From the NCBI RefSeq assembly GCF_932274485.2, contig NC_065880.2:74829730-74893729 (forward strand): a DNA stretch of 64,000 nt. Reading direction: 5' to 3'. This DNA is from Patella vulgata (lineage: Eukaryota; Mollusca; Gastropoda; Patellidae). This document shows positions 1 through 13,000 of this stretch, piece by piece. A model generated the notes under the pieces. It worked only from the letters and a program-made list of their open reading frames with translations. It was not told where the DNA came from and searched no databases. Both the position numbers and the translations under genes were made by a program. Positions within the stretch are counted from its first letter, which is position 1. Each line of letters opens with the position of its first letter.

Positions 1-788
1 ACAAAACAGCTAATAATGTCTCCATGATTGTCAAGCGATGTACTCAAAACCCCGAGTACTCAACTGTAATCTTTATATTGTAGTATTATCCGTGATTTTC
101 ACCTCATGTGATTTCAACATAAGCTTGTGATTAATATTATAATAATGCTGTATCATCAGTAGTCATTTGGGTTAAAGTTACCATTTGTTGTGTTCACAGT
201 ACACATAGCTTTCTACTCTTATCAATCTGACTGGAGTTTGTTTTATCAAAATAAGGCCAGAGCTGTGAACGTCAAGTTGTTGTCTGTTATTTGTCGCTAT
301 CATCTTACAGAGGATCAACAAATCTATGTGTTTCAAATTTGATGCACTGAAAAGATAAGAGACGCAAATAGCAGTCAATTTATTTGATATCCACATACTT
401 CTCCAGTGGTGGTCCTCACAGTTAATGTCCGGTGGATAAGACAAACGTCCGGAAAATAAATCAACCAATACTATTTCAGAGGGTTAACACAACAATTCGC
501 GTTATTGGTTCATGTGGTTAGCATGAGGTGTCAGCTGAAATATCTACTTCCAATATGGTGATCTATCGGACCATAATGATCTCCGCACACAAGTCGGAGC
601 TTATCGAATTTTTTTTTCACATACCATATATTCACCGACAACGGCCCGGGGATACGGGTCATTTCAGCTGAAAGGGCGGGCTTCCATTTCAGGGCTAAGG
701 GTGCATCCATTTCAGGAGTGAATCCAAACTTCCCTTTTCCCATTCCTTAGTACTAGAATCTTGAGGTCATACAACCACCTCTGCACGC
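1..788. other. No gene recognised
   Basis: AT-rich sequence at the left edge. Short open frames exist on the minus strand (about 178-468 and 531-743), but I recognise no domain and see no splice context that supports them. It could hold an intron or upstream region of the MBIP-like gene. Confidence 0.4.
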
Positions 789-796
789 CATTGAAG

Positions 797-1112
797 CAGG
801 CAGGACGTGATTAACCATTATTATTAAGCAAAATAAGCACATGGTGATATTAGGGCATCATGGGACATGGTGCACCAAAAGAATTTCTGATTTGTTGTAT
901 GACAAATTTAAAATATTGAATCCAAAAATTAGTTAGGAACTTTAATTAGTTTTGCGTTGTTTTTGTGTTTTATCATTTTATCGGTGTTACCTTCTTTGAC
1001 TCAAATAATAATGCCATATATAAACCTCATTTGACGATATGGGGTGGGGGGGCGGGCACCAAATTCTTTAAAGTGCCTATATAGGGCCTCCATGGGTCTT
1101 AATCCGCCCCTG
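797..1112. mobile_element. Degenerate hAT-like non-autonomous element
   Basis: The left end CAGGCAGGACGTGATTAA and the inverted right end CAGGGGCGGATTAAG form imperfect terminal repeats. The flanking 8-mers cattgaag and caccgaaa match at 5 of 8 positions, which fits an old hAT-type duplication. The interior is related to a second copy at 41419-41580, so it is a dispersed family. Confidence 0.5.
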
Positions 1113-1120
1113 CACCGAAA

Positions 1121-2437
1121 AGAACCCAGCTCAAGGACATATGGCGGACCGACTAAGGACTATATTCTTGATGATTAAGCAGTAGCCTAAGTAAATTGAT
1201 TATGATATTATTTGATTATTGATATCTTATCGTATATCAATATTGGTGATTATTTATAGTTCACATGATGACATCTGAAGTAACACGTGACGCATATCAA
1301 TATAGTGTGTCCCAGGCCTCTGTAACCAGCTACTGAAATACGATATTTATTTTGAGAGCTATATTCAAGTGAACGATACAAATATAAAGAGCAGAGAAAA
1401 GAAATTGTATAATTGTAGAAATTACTGTGGTCTGTATCCAAATCCTGCGGTGCAGAGTTGTTTCCCCTGAATCAGCTTGACCCCATAACCTTCTAAACTT
1501 CCGGCTGTCAAAAAAATGTCAGAAACTAAAGCAATTTGGTTTGAAATCCACAGATTATATCAAACAGGTTATTTCTTTGAGCCAATTTTTTTATTCAGTT
1601 TACTAGATTCCTTGTACACCTGTTCTGTCTCAGCAGGGTAACGTTCTTTCTTCCAGTTTCCCCTGATTATGTTTCTACACAGTAAGCATGCCTTTTGCCT
1701 TTTTTTTTCTGGCGTCAAAATCTGATAAACTTTCTCTCGTTATAAGCTAAACTGCGGTAAAATAAAAAGTTATAGCCAGATTCGGCTGAAATTTGGTGTG
1801 AGGTCATGGCTAGGCCATGTGAATACCCCCTGAAAATTTCAAGTCTCTACGATCATGGGAACTGGTAGAGGTACGTTACTGAAATAGTACCAACTTTTGT
1901 GGGGGACGGATGGAACCTGGAACATTTCATGATTACCAAACCAAAATAATAATTACGAACAGTTTACTGTATCAGTGTTATTTCGATGAAAGTTGTAACT
2001 AGGGGTAATATGATATTGTGAAGATTTGTAACTGTGGCGAGACCCAAGGCAGTGGTTAGATAGCCCTCAGACCTGGACATTCATGTGGATATCAACCTCA
2101 AAATGATCTGTCCTTGCAATCAAAATCAGGGAGGGGACAGAGACCTATTTGTCCCCCCCCTGTCCCCCCCATAATCCACGCCCATGCTCAAAACCAAAAG
2201 ATTGACATTCATATTGCTTCGGTTGATATTTTATTCGTGCATATTTCTGCGCACAAAAACATATGTAAAGTAGCTAAGTCTCTAACTCAATATCAATATC
2301 CAAAATCTGCGACATTGAAAACACGAATTATTTGTCAATTTAAAACAACATTGATGTTGTGATCTTACCGGAAAAAGATGGGCTTCTGATATCCAATATT
2401 TAAGACAAAATAAACATTTTACCATTGGTACACGAAT
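1121..2437. other. No gene recognised; C-rich tract
   Basis: No recognisable exon or repeat apart from a C-rich run near 2153-2171. No plus-strand exon with a phase suited to the exon at 4083 was found here. Confidence 0.35.
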
Positions 2438-2445
2438 CGTGTACC

Positions 2446-3099
2446 CAAGGCTCTACAATGCGACTGAAACACTCGCATTTGCGAGTGAATTTCGACAATG
2501 GCGACCAGATATTTATAAATGCTAGGTTTCTGGCGAGTGAACATATATCTTAAAGTCCCCAATTAACACTATAGCTATCTGAACTTTTCTCTGTAAAGAT
2601 AACGTAATCAGCAATGATCCCGGTCAACTGTCACTCTTGTTTCTTTCCTGGTTTGAAATTGGGTCAATCTCATTGTCCTCTGCGAGGAAATCCTCATTGC
2701 GCTTGCGCTGTATTTATCGGAAGTTTACGAGACAGCTGACAGCATGGCCAGCAGACGAATCAAACCTATATCGTCTTACTTTACTAGTAAAGTAACTTCG
2801 TCTCGCAGTGAGTCTCAGTTGGGGAAAAATGATGATAGTCATGCTACTGACGCTACACAACCCAAACAAGCAAAATTACAAGCTTTGCCGTCTTCGTCTC
2901 GCAGTGAGTCCCAGTCGGAAAAAAATGTTTAAAACATCTTTTATTATTATTATAGGACGACAAGTTGAAGTGTTATGTATGTTCACAATATAATTTAGCT
3001 AATCTTCAGACTTGGCAACTGAAAATTTTGTTTGGCTAGTGGTTTTGAAAATTTACTTATGTTTGCACAAGTAAGTTCAAAATGCTGTGTAGAGCCTTG
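2446..3099. mobile_element. hAT transposon, internally deleted, perfect 8-bp TSD
   Basis: Both ends carry the inverted repeat CAAGGCTCTACA, and the element is flanked by perfect copies of CGTGTACC (2438-2445 and 3100-3107), the 8-bp duplication typical of hAT transposons. The left end continues into a subterminal palindrome around ACTCGCATTTGCGAGT. At 654 bp it is far too short for a full transposase, but it keeps an open frame from 2744 that looks like a transposase N-terminus. The perfect duplication suggests a fairly recent insertion. CGGAAGT at 2718-2724, an ETS-type motif, lies just upstream of the ATG. Confidence 0.85.
2744..2903 (+). CDS. Transposase N-terminal remnant, or candidate first exon of the MBIP-like gene
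   Basis: The open frame starts at ATG 2744 and begins MASRRIKPISSYFTSK, a short basic/aromatic motif like the N-termini of some hAT and zinc-finger-MYM transposases. It is serine-rich and contains two copies of SSRSESQ. Each copy is encoded by cgcagtgagtc, so two GTGAGT donors exist, after 2807 and after 2903. Both leave phase 1, which is what the exon at 4083 needs. It lies wholly within the hAT element at 2446-3099. What is seen is the open frame and the donors; that it is spliced to the host gene is inference. The other reading is simple transposase debris, supported by a CYVC zinc-knuckle-like string encoded further on, near 2970. Confidence 0.45.
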
Positions 3100-3107
3100 C
3101 GTGTACC

Positions 3108-4082
3108 ATAATGCGTTTCAGGCCCATTCTAACAAGGGACTCTAAGAACGAGGCTAGACATTCAAAAAGTCATGTCAAACGGTGACGGCATATTCATATC
3201 GGGAGAGTATGCGCAATAAATACAATGTAGACTAGAATAACCAGACGCTAGTAATTTTCATTCGATTGAGACTTCTGACATATTTCGCCGAACGTAACTG
3301 ATTTTAAATTAGAGTAAAAATGGAAACGATTGAATGTAAATCAGTTTATATATATTCCTATTACATTATTCTATGCGTTACGACCAATTTGTATCAATTT
3401 CTAGGCCCAAAATATTAGCGATTTAGCTCCTTTAAGTAGTATTGTGATCTGATATTTCTCAAAAAAAATCGCCAGTGAATATGCAATCCTGTCAATTAAC
3501 CTCGATACTCCGGGTATACTTGGGATAAATGCTGATATATTTTTACATTTGCCTCAGCCAAAAATTAGTAGACGCCTTTGATGCAATGTTATTTCGAGTC
3601 AACTTAAGTTTTGAATATAGGCATGTAAGATTAAATCCCAATATCCACCAGACAAAACAACTTCTATGCACTAAAAAAAACCCATAGTTTTAACATTGAA
3701 ATGTGTGACTTTGAGTTTTGTCGACCCCTGTCCGCTGAGTCTTTCATGCTGTGCATCACTACGTAATCAGCAGTCAGAAGTGATTTGATTTCCAGGACTG
3801 AAAAGGTCTTTAATAAGGCCATACTAGTTTGAAGTTTTGTTCTTCTCTATTACCTATTAAAATTTTTACTTCCTATTTGTTTGGGGAAAAAACTAATTTG
3901 ACAACAAAAAGTACTTAGTTGCTCTATTCAAAAGCCTTTAAATAGTTCGAAATATTGAAGATTTGAAATTTTAAGCAATGTAACACATTGTTTGTGAAAC
4001 TTGAGTGGCCATTTATGTATCAAGTCCTGGAGAACTCAAAATTAATTTGATTTGGCCTAAATATATTTTAATTTTTTTGTAG
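3108..4082. other. Intron or upstream sequence, nothing recognised
   Basis: AT-rich sequence between the hAT element and the first supported MBIP-like exon. I found no repeat or exon in it. Confidence 0.4.
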
Positions 4083-7000
4083 ATGCTGGTAATAGTCCTA
4101 AAAAAACAGAAGTAAAGAATATTGAAGTGAATGAAGATGACATAGGTGAAGAAATAAGACAGAAAATAAGAAGTGATTTAGGTTTAGATGATCAGGGCTT
4201 GATTATTAAGGTGGGTTGTATTCTCAGTCGTCCTTCTGTTTGGCACCGACTGTGCTAATGAAGATGGGCATACTCTATACAGTGTGCTGGGGGGACATTT
4301 TGCCTAGACAGCGGCGCAACTATCTACTCTTATCAAATTCCAACTGTCAAAGAGTTCTTTTACATGCAAGCCAATGTGAACCAGAACATCAGTTTTTTGT
4401 CCCATTCGAATGACTAAACCATTGTTCTTGCCAGGTCCTCTGTCCTGCCCCACTGAAACGGAGAAACTGCACCGGAAAATCCTGAGGAACTTTCTCCGCC
4501 ATCATCGGGAGCGACCCCAAGAAATCCAGGCTATCGAGCTAGCGTCTTATTCACTTAGCCACTCACTACGCCCCTGATGACTTTGACAGGATGTTTGTGA
4601 TATCCCGTCATCATTAGCCCAGTCGGACAGAACAGTAGGACGTTAAACCCCATTTCATTTCGTTTTTGATGTCTTTGTCAGAGGATATAAGCAATCAAAT
4701 AACTGACAACTAAAAATGTAAATAATACCAATAATAAACGAATTCAAGAGGACCATGGATCATAACAATGAATTGTACATGATTAATATAAAATACAAAA
4801 TAAATATCTTTGTTAAATCTTGGTATTTTGCCTAAAAATGACCAGCAGGGGACCCAATAAGTCTAAACTCAGTACTGTAGTCACACTGTTAAGTTAAAGA
4901 GGTATTACTTCTTATTAAACCATTTTAAATTGAAAATTATTGTCTATATATCACCATGATTGGCTGCTAGTTTGAAATTAATGGCTTCATTCACATTGCT
5001 CAATAAAATACTCTATAAATATTGGTAGCCCTAACTTCTTGGGTTTTCTCCTGTTTCCTCCAACTGCTAAAGACCCTATCCTACGGGCAAGCAAATTATT
5101 AAAATAAAATTGTACAATGTTAGTCCCGAATTGACACAGTTTGTGTTGAGTGGACATTAAACCCTCTCAGTATATATCAAGACTAATGACTATACTTACT
5201 GTTAAGTCTTAGACCTCAAGGAGTCAAGTCTTTCCTGCACTATATTGCAATGTGATCATTCAAGCAGAACAACAACTTATTATGTAGAATACTATAAATA
5301 AACAATATCATTATGTCTTCTTTCAGTGTGAATTATGTTATTCTAACTAATAAAATATAAATAATGAATTAGTTGAAATGTAAATTTCATCTTGATATTG
5401 CTTTGATAAATATAGAATGTAGAATAGACTTTCTTTGTGGAATGTAGACTATTTCATAACTGTTCACTACGCCAACTACTTTACCCGGGTTTATATTTCT
5501 TAGTTTATCGTTATATATACAAATATTGTAGTTGTTCACTTTTGGTTTGAATATATATAATTCTAGGCACTAGGATAAAATAGTCAGATATACTATTCCA
5601 ATTCTGATCTGCTGTAAACTCCTTCCTGTAAATTAACTAATTCAAGGGACATAACTCCATTTGGGGGTAGATAAATCAGAAAGGTTCTTTAATAATGACA
5701 GCAGAGAACTGAAATGAATTGAAATTAAGTTTAATGTCCTACTTTTCTGCCCTCCGTACTGCACTCGGCCAACACTGCGATCGAAATCAGGAAAACCAGG
5801 TTAGCAAGTCAGCACCTTAATCACTGAGCCACTGCTGCTCCCATATATTTATACTAGATATGAAAGGTATGGGTATAAACTGACAACTACTATTTTATTG
5901 TTTATGATAATTAAAAAATCCTTGTTCAACAGTAGTATGAAAGAGATTTTAAGTTTATCCATAACCCGAAACGTTATGAAAAAACACACCTCAATATTGA
6001 ACTTAAAATCTGTTTTGTCTTACTGTTGCGCGGGCATTTTTAAATTATCTGTTCTTGTCTACTCTCTCTGCCTGCATCATTAGATTACCAGCCTGTCCAG
6101 CCTCTGCTACTCTTTTAAGGGAGCGTTACTGTTCCCCTGTCCCTGTATCTTGATCCAGCAGCTACATAGATCTACAAGCTTGTCCAACCTGTGCTACTCT
6201 AGTAAGTGTTCCCCACCCCTGCATCTTGTCTTATTGTTTATCTAATACCATTAATAATATTTTGTGTGTTTGTTTTGTAGGTGAGAAATGAGAGGGGATC
6301 GTTAATACCAATAAACAAAAGACTGGAATCTAATTCACAAGAAAAGTAAGTTTATGCCTGTATATTGTAATTATTTATCATTTTCTCTACATTGTGCTGT
6401 ATGCTTCATATTCCATTTTGAATAGGATTTCAGTTTAGAAATTAGAAAAAAAAGTTGTCAAAAGCAGTATCTTTAGCTGAATCATTTAAGGGGCATAAGA
6501 CATTAGGGAGTCACGGTGGCTCAGTGAGTATGACGATGGCTCGCTAACCTAGAGGTCCTGTGTTCGATCCCGGTGTTGGCCAAAAAAGTGCCTCAGGATT
6601 TTCCTGTGTGGATGGGACATAAAACAGAGAGGTCCTGTGTACACCTTGGCATTTGGAATACGAAATGAGTTCAGCTTGTAGCTCTGCCGTGTGGACAAAA
6701 TGTCCCTCATAGCATATTGCATGGCATACACCCATCTTCATTATCCAGATTGGTGCAAAAAAATAGGACACTAAACCCCATTTCATTTAATGTTGTTTTA
6801 AACATTTCTACATTACCAGTTCTGTTCCTGTTATACCAAGAATCATTTTTCACCCATATTGTATACGGCAATCAGAAATAAATATGCTACATTGATCTAT
6901 TTTACATATAAACTGAGTCTTTATTTAAATAATGATCATTACAACATTCATGGAATAAACAAATAATCTTTTTGATCTAGTACCATATTTTGTATAATTC

Positions 7001-10000
7001 ACTTGATATTGGACTAATTGACTGATTTATACTTTTCTTTTTTCCAGTCCTTATAAATTAGAAATAGTTAGAAGACATCAAAACAGTAAGTTGGCTGCTT
7101 ATTTATTTCTAGATCACACACTGGCCAAAATTAATAAGGATGAATCTTACTTTCAGTTTGGTCACAAATCTTTGGGGTGTCGAGTGATGTAGTTTGGGTC
7201 CCAGGCTTGTATGTGACAAGGTGTATGTTCGCCTACCAAAATTCATTAGTTTTCTCTGGTTTTCCCCTTCTGCCAATGACCTCTATGCTCAGGAGATGTT
7301 ATAAAATAAAGGGGGGTTTGATGGCCGAATGGTTAGCACGTGTGCGCTGTATCATGAGGTCTGTCATTGAGTCAACTGACAGGGTTTCGATTCTCCGTTT
7401 GACAAGGAGTAGGGTCGCCTGTCCAACCTCATGGGTTTTCCCTGGGTCCTACAGTTTCCTCCCACTTCTAAAGACCCCTATGTGCAAGCAAATTATTGAA
7501 ATAAAATTGAATCATATGTTAGTCCCGAAATGACCTAGTTTGTGTCAAGTGGACGTTAAACCCCATTTCTCTCTCTCTCTATTAAATAAAGATTTATCAT
7601 ATATAAGTCAGGAAATGACCCCATTGTATGGGACAAGTAATAGGCGTGCTTGCCCAAGGGTTAACTCCAACTGCTAAAGACCCCTATGCGTGAGGGAATT
7701 ATTGAAATACAATTGGGCCATATGACAGTCCCAAAAGGAGTTAGTTAAAGACCCCTATGCGTGAGTGAATTATTGAAATACATTTGTACCAAAAGGACTT
7801 AGTTTGTTTCGAGTGGACATTAAAGGTAAATAGTAAAACTAAAAGACTTTTCAGTTTTGAATTGAGTATTTTTTTTTTAGTTTAAATTGATGTGTTTTTT
7901 CTTCATTTTTCTAGTTGCACCATTATCACGATCTGTAAAGTTAGAAAGTTATAATGAAACAATGAAGTTAAAATTAGTTGATATCATTACTAGAGTAAGT
8001 ACATTTGTTTTGTATGTTCTATGGTTTGTTGGCATGCATGCTATAGAACTTTTGATAGTTGGAATTCGATGTAAGAGTTGAATATAATACTGCTGTCCAG
8101 GCAAAATGTCCCTCCATTAGCATGCTACATGGCATATGCCAACCTGCATTAGCTCAGATGGAGCAGAAAAGTGGGACGTTAAACCCAATTTCATTTTATT
8201 TGCTAAATATATTTAAAAGTACAGTAGAACTTGCTCCGGCGTGCACTCCTAATCAGCGAACACTTGCTTCAACGAGCACCAAAAAATCCCCCCCGAGTGA
8301 TTTTTAAGTAATTTAACCTCTACTAAACACGCACCTGTTCAACGCGTGCAACGGGTATCACGATTAATTCCCCCCGTAAAAATTCTACTGTTTTAACAGG
8401 CACTCCTCTAACGCGGTCAGCGGTCACTATCTTACTAATAAATTCAACGGCCATTGTTGAATGACAGCATCTTGTCGTTCTTTCTTTTTAACACTCCCGC
8501 TAATCCCATGAGTAGTAGTTAATTAACTGGACCCCCACTGATCAGGTAAAAAGAAATGTAAAAATAACAATCAACCCGGGATTATCTGTTTATTAATCTT
8601 TTGTTTTATTAAAACAACTTACCTGGTCATTGTTTTCACGTGTAACGACACATTATTTGATACTGAGTGAATAAAATGAAAGTTTTGTCACGATCATCTA
8701 GTATCTCTTTTCCATTGCCACTTTTTTTTATTAAACAGACGTTTTAGCGCCCCCTATAATATTACATACAGAGTTACATCCCCTGTAAATCAGTGATAAA
8801 ATCAGCGATGTTTTTTTGTTCATGTGTTTTTTTGATAAAATAAAATTAATTCATCGATTTTCTTCACAAAAATGGATAAATATTATCGAATACATTACAA
8901 TGGTAGACAGTTGTATCGAAGGTTGCTACAAAATGACAAGTTTACAGAAGTTATGTTCGAGATTTGAGTAAAGAATTTTCGTTCGGCGCAAGATTCAGCG
9001 ACGGTCAAATTTATCGATGCAAGTATTGATGTTCGCTTCCAATGCACCCAAGCGTAATTAATTTATGTCAGCACAAAAAGCACCGAGATTTTATTAAGTG
9101 GTCGCGTAATCGCTAAAATAGTTGGGGTGGGGAATACTCAAATTCACGGCATTTTGAAACGCTATGATTCAGTATGATGAAAGTAAAAGAAATATTGGGG
9201 GGCCAGAGATCCAGTATTACTAAACAAACATGTATACGCGACTACTTTGAATTCACAACTAGATGTATTGTTATTGTTATACTACACGAATAAAAAAATA
9301 TATGCAATCTATATCTTTATTTTTTGTGGTAGGGGTTGGGGCAATATTAGATACCTCTAGTCAAAGAGCACCTCTAAATGATTGTAATTTGGTTTATTGT
9401 ATTTGTTACTTTATTTACAGATTGAGAAATTAGAAAGTTCTTGTCCACAATTACAGTCCAAAAGAGATGAAAAAGTACATGCAGTAAGTAATTTATTCTG
9501 AGCTTAATTTTTTAAGGATATTTTTGGACCAAGAGCTGGGCTACAAGCAATACTCATCTGGTTCTTGTTGTTCTTCTTGTGGACAACATACCTCGAAAAA
9601 AGCCTAAGGCTCCTCGAATTCAAGTACAATCAATATGTTCCTTGGATTCCTTAAACAATTGCACATTGATTGACCGACTTCGAGGTTTGATATGATGTTA
9701 CAATTCCAAGATGGATGCTGGTCCATAGTACCATTCTATGATCTTGCATGGTTAAGATATTGAATTATCATAGACGAGATCGATTGGCAGCTATAAGCAT
9801 AGTTTATGAATCGTGGAAAATTCTATCAGTTATATCAATGAATGTTTTGAGATGCAGTTATGAAAGGAGATGCTTGATTTTGCATCCAGAACAAACTGAA
9901 ATTACAGAATTGGTGTATTACATGGAATTTAGAGAATTTAACTCTGAAATGTTCAATAGAGGATCTGCATTGGGTTGAATATGAAAGGCCTTACTTCTTG

Positions 10001-13000
10001 CCAAAGTTCATTGTAGGCCATATTCTCTTTTTCTGTCATAGCAGAATGTCTTTCTGTCTTGTCTGGTCCCAATAATCCACCATTTGAAAATTGTCAGTGC
10101 ATTACAAGAGTTTAATTTCACCTCCCTTATTTTGCACATGTAAACACATAGTACATCATAATTTCAGACAAAAATATTGAGAAACAGACTTACATTGCCA
10201 TGGACAAGAGTTACTTCCCCTTTCCTTTCTTTATTATTTCTCTGATTTCATCAGTAATATTGAAATGCTTTCGTTTTGGGATTTGGATGATAAAAAAAGT
10301 CTTTAGTTATTCTGTTCATTGGATTTGAGCCTAGTCCCAAAAAATTAAATTAACTAAATTGTTTGAAAGAGTTCATTAGCATTTTCTAACCTTTCACATA
10401 CTCTCAAATCATGTAACGGTAGTATAAATTTTGATGTGGGTCACTGTTCAGTTGCAAAAAAATAAATTTCTCTTGCCAGTTTCTACACTAATTTAATGAA
10501 TTTGATTTTTATAATGCATTAGAAATTGACTAAACCAAATCACTCTACCCCCCCCCCCCCCCTACCCCCCACCCCCCACAAAAAAAAAAAAAAATCAAAA
10601 GAGTTTGTCAATAACAGTTTATTGTGCAAACTAAGCGTAATTTTTTGTTTTTAAAGATGCCTTATGTAGGATTTAGATACAGGGCTTGCCATTCTTGCTA
10701 TTATAATAATTCAATATAGATAATGAAAAATGAATATATTGAAAATTTTAGTTAAATTATTTTATTCTGAGTGAAGTTATGAATGTTTGAAGTTTTGACG
10801 AGAAATAGCCCAAGTAGTCTTGAATGTCAAATACCACTGCTACAATCAGTCCTTCAATCTGTAATCTCCGTGAGTGTGGTTGTTATTAAAGTTAAACGAA
10901 GATATGACAGACATTGTGCAATTCTCTTTATTGTGAAGGTTAACCGTGAGTGGCATCCATATAACTTTAAACAAAGATATGGCAGTCATTGTCTAGTTCA
11001 TTCAATATCTTATAGCCATCCTATAATCTAGAGAGTTAGGCATGTGAATAAATGTCTTAAATTATAATTTATATAACAGTTGAAGCCAGAAAAAAGACCT
11101 GCAATAGATAGATTTAGATCTTACATAATGCATCTTTAAATATTCACTTGGCTGCTACTATCACCGAGAGGGGTGGTAATTTATCTCTCAAAATTTTTTT
11201 TTTTTCTGCAAATTAAATTCCAAAACAATTTTTTAAATTATTAAAAAAAAAATAAAAGCGTTATCTGGATAAAAAATATTTCCTTTCTGGTGTAAATGAA
11301 GACCTAAAATAGTTCGCGAAGGCTTAAAATCAGTATAGGGTTTCAATTCTTCTCAGACCAATTTGTATAACAATGCATGTATTATCGACACCCTATAATG
11401 TGACGCCACACATAACCTATACTGCACGTGAACTTAAGGTCAGTCATGTTGCACAGAGTCAAAAGAAAGCTTTTAAATTAGCGCTGTGAAACAGATTATA
11501 TTTTTAAGTGCCCTGCTTGTTGTATGAATCATACTATGTATTTATGACTTGAGTCTAGATATAGAACTGTCAACTTAACTTCTATATCTCAAGGTTTACT
11601 TCACCTTTATTTTTTATTGAAAGTCATCAACAGTGTTATAATTTCTTATCTTCGAAATCTATTTCATTAATTATTATTATTATTATGTTTGAACTATATA
11701 TCTTAACGTATTTATGTTCTGATCTGTCAGTATATGATGTATTGTATAAGATATAGAAGGGGTTAGAGTGAAGATATATTGTAGAATCTAGCGTTACTTA
11801 GCACAGTGATGACAATATATGGTAGAATAATAGACAACTCCATGGTCTCTATGTATTATTATCTTCATAAAAATGCATGTCAGCATTAGGTAACTTATGT
11901 GAACAAAAGAGAGATTGACATTGGGAGATTGTCGGATAGACGATTTTGAAGTCCCCTTTTATGCTGGTTTATTATTTGATTGGAAAATTTGAGTATTATT
12001 ATTTGATGTAAGCAAAATCCTTCATCCGAGCTTAACTGATTGTTTTGAAAGGTTTACATTGAATTGTGTTTGTATGTTTTCATCACCCCTGCCCGTTGGT
12101 AAGACCGCCATTCAAGGTGGATGCTGTTGAGGCTTAAGTTATTATTGGATTTTTTAAAAATTTGTAGATGCTAAAGTGGTCATTTGAATTAGTTGATACA
12201 ACTGATTTAATATTTCTTTCCAAGTTATTGCCCTTGATCACTCTAGATGCTAAATTTATATTCATGCGATGTTTATATTTATGATACAAGGAAACCTATG
12301 CAACTACTTTCCTTTCAGATTTATTGCCCTTGATCACTCTAGAGACTAAAGTTAATATCCACTTAACTTGAAATTTAAATGCAGTGTTTATTTGAATTAG
12401 TTGATGTTGATATTCATGATACAACCGATTTAATATTTCTTTCCAAGTTATTGCCCTTGATCACTCTAAAGGCTAAATTTATATTCAGATGACTTGGAAA
12501 TTTAAATGCGATGTTTATATTTATGATACAAGGAAACCTATGCAACTACTTTCCTTTCAGATTTATTTCCCTTGATCACTCTAGAGACTAAAGTTAATAT
12601 CCACTTAACTTGAAATTTAAATGCAGTGTTTATTGTTAAGACAAGAGGGAGACAATCACAATTGCGACAAATTAGATAGACATCTCAGAGTTAAAGAAGC
12701 TTTATGTAAGATTTAGATATAAAGCTGGCCGTTTTAGCTATAATAGTTCAAAAATAGACAATGAAAATTGAATATATGGAAAATTTCATTTAAATTACTT
12801 TATTGTGGGCAAATTTATGACTGTTTGAAAATGAGGTGTAGATTGTTTATTATCGTTAATTTTGTTATCTCACGAGTGTTCAAATTCATTTAAATTTAGG
12901 CCATCCGGTAGTCTAGAGAGTTAATTTTGGACTCTTCATGTGAGTAAATGTCAAAATGATAATTTATATAACATTTGAAGCCAAAAGAAAGAACTGCAAC

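Larger units (their letters stand above)
4666..6280. other. Intron with SINE fragments only
   Basis: Apart from the fragments at 5036-5168 and 5708-5838, this is AT-rich intron sequence with nothing recognised. Confidence 0.4.

Noticed and set aside
2924-2931. Splice donor after the full serine-rich frame (aat|gtttaa)
   Set aside because: It leaves phase 0, which puts exon 4083 into a frame with an early stop; the GTGAGT donors leave the needed phase 1.
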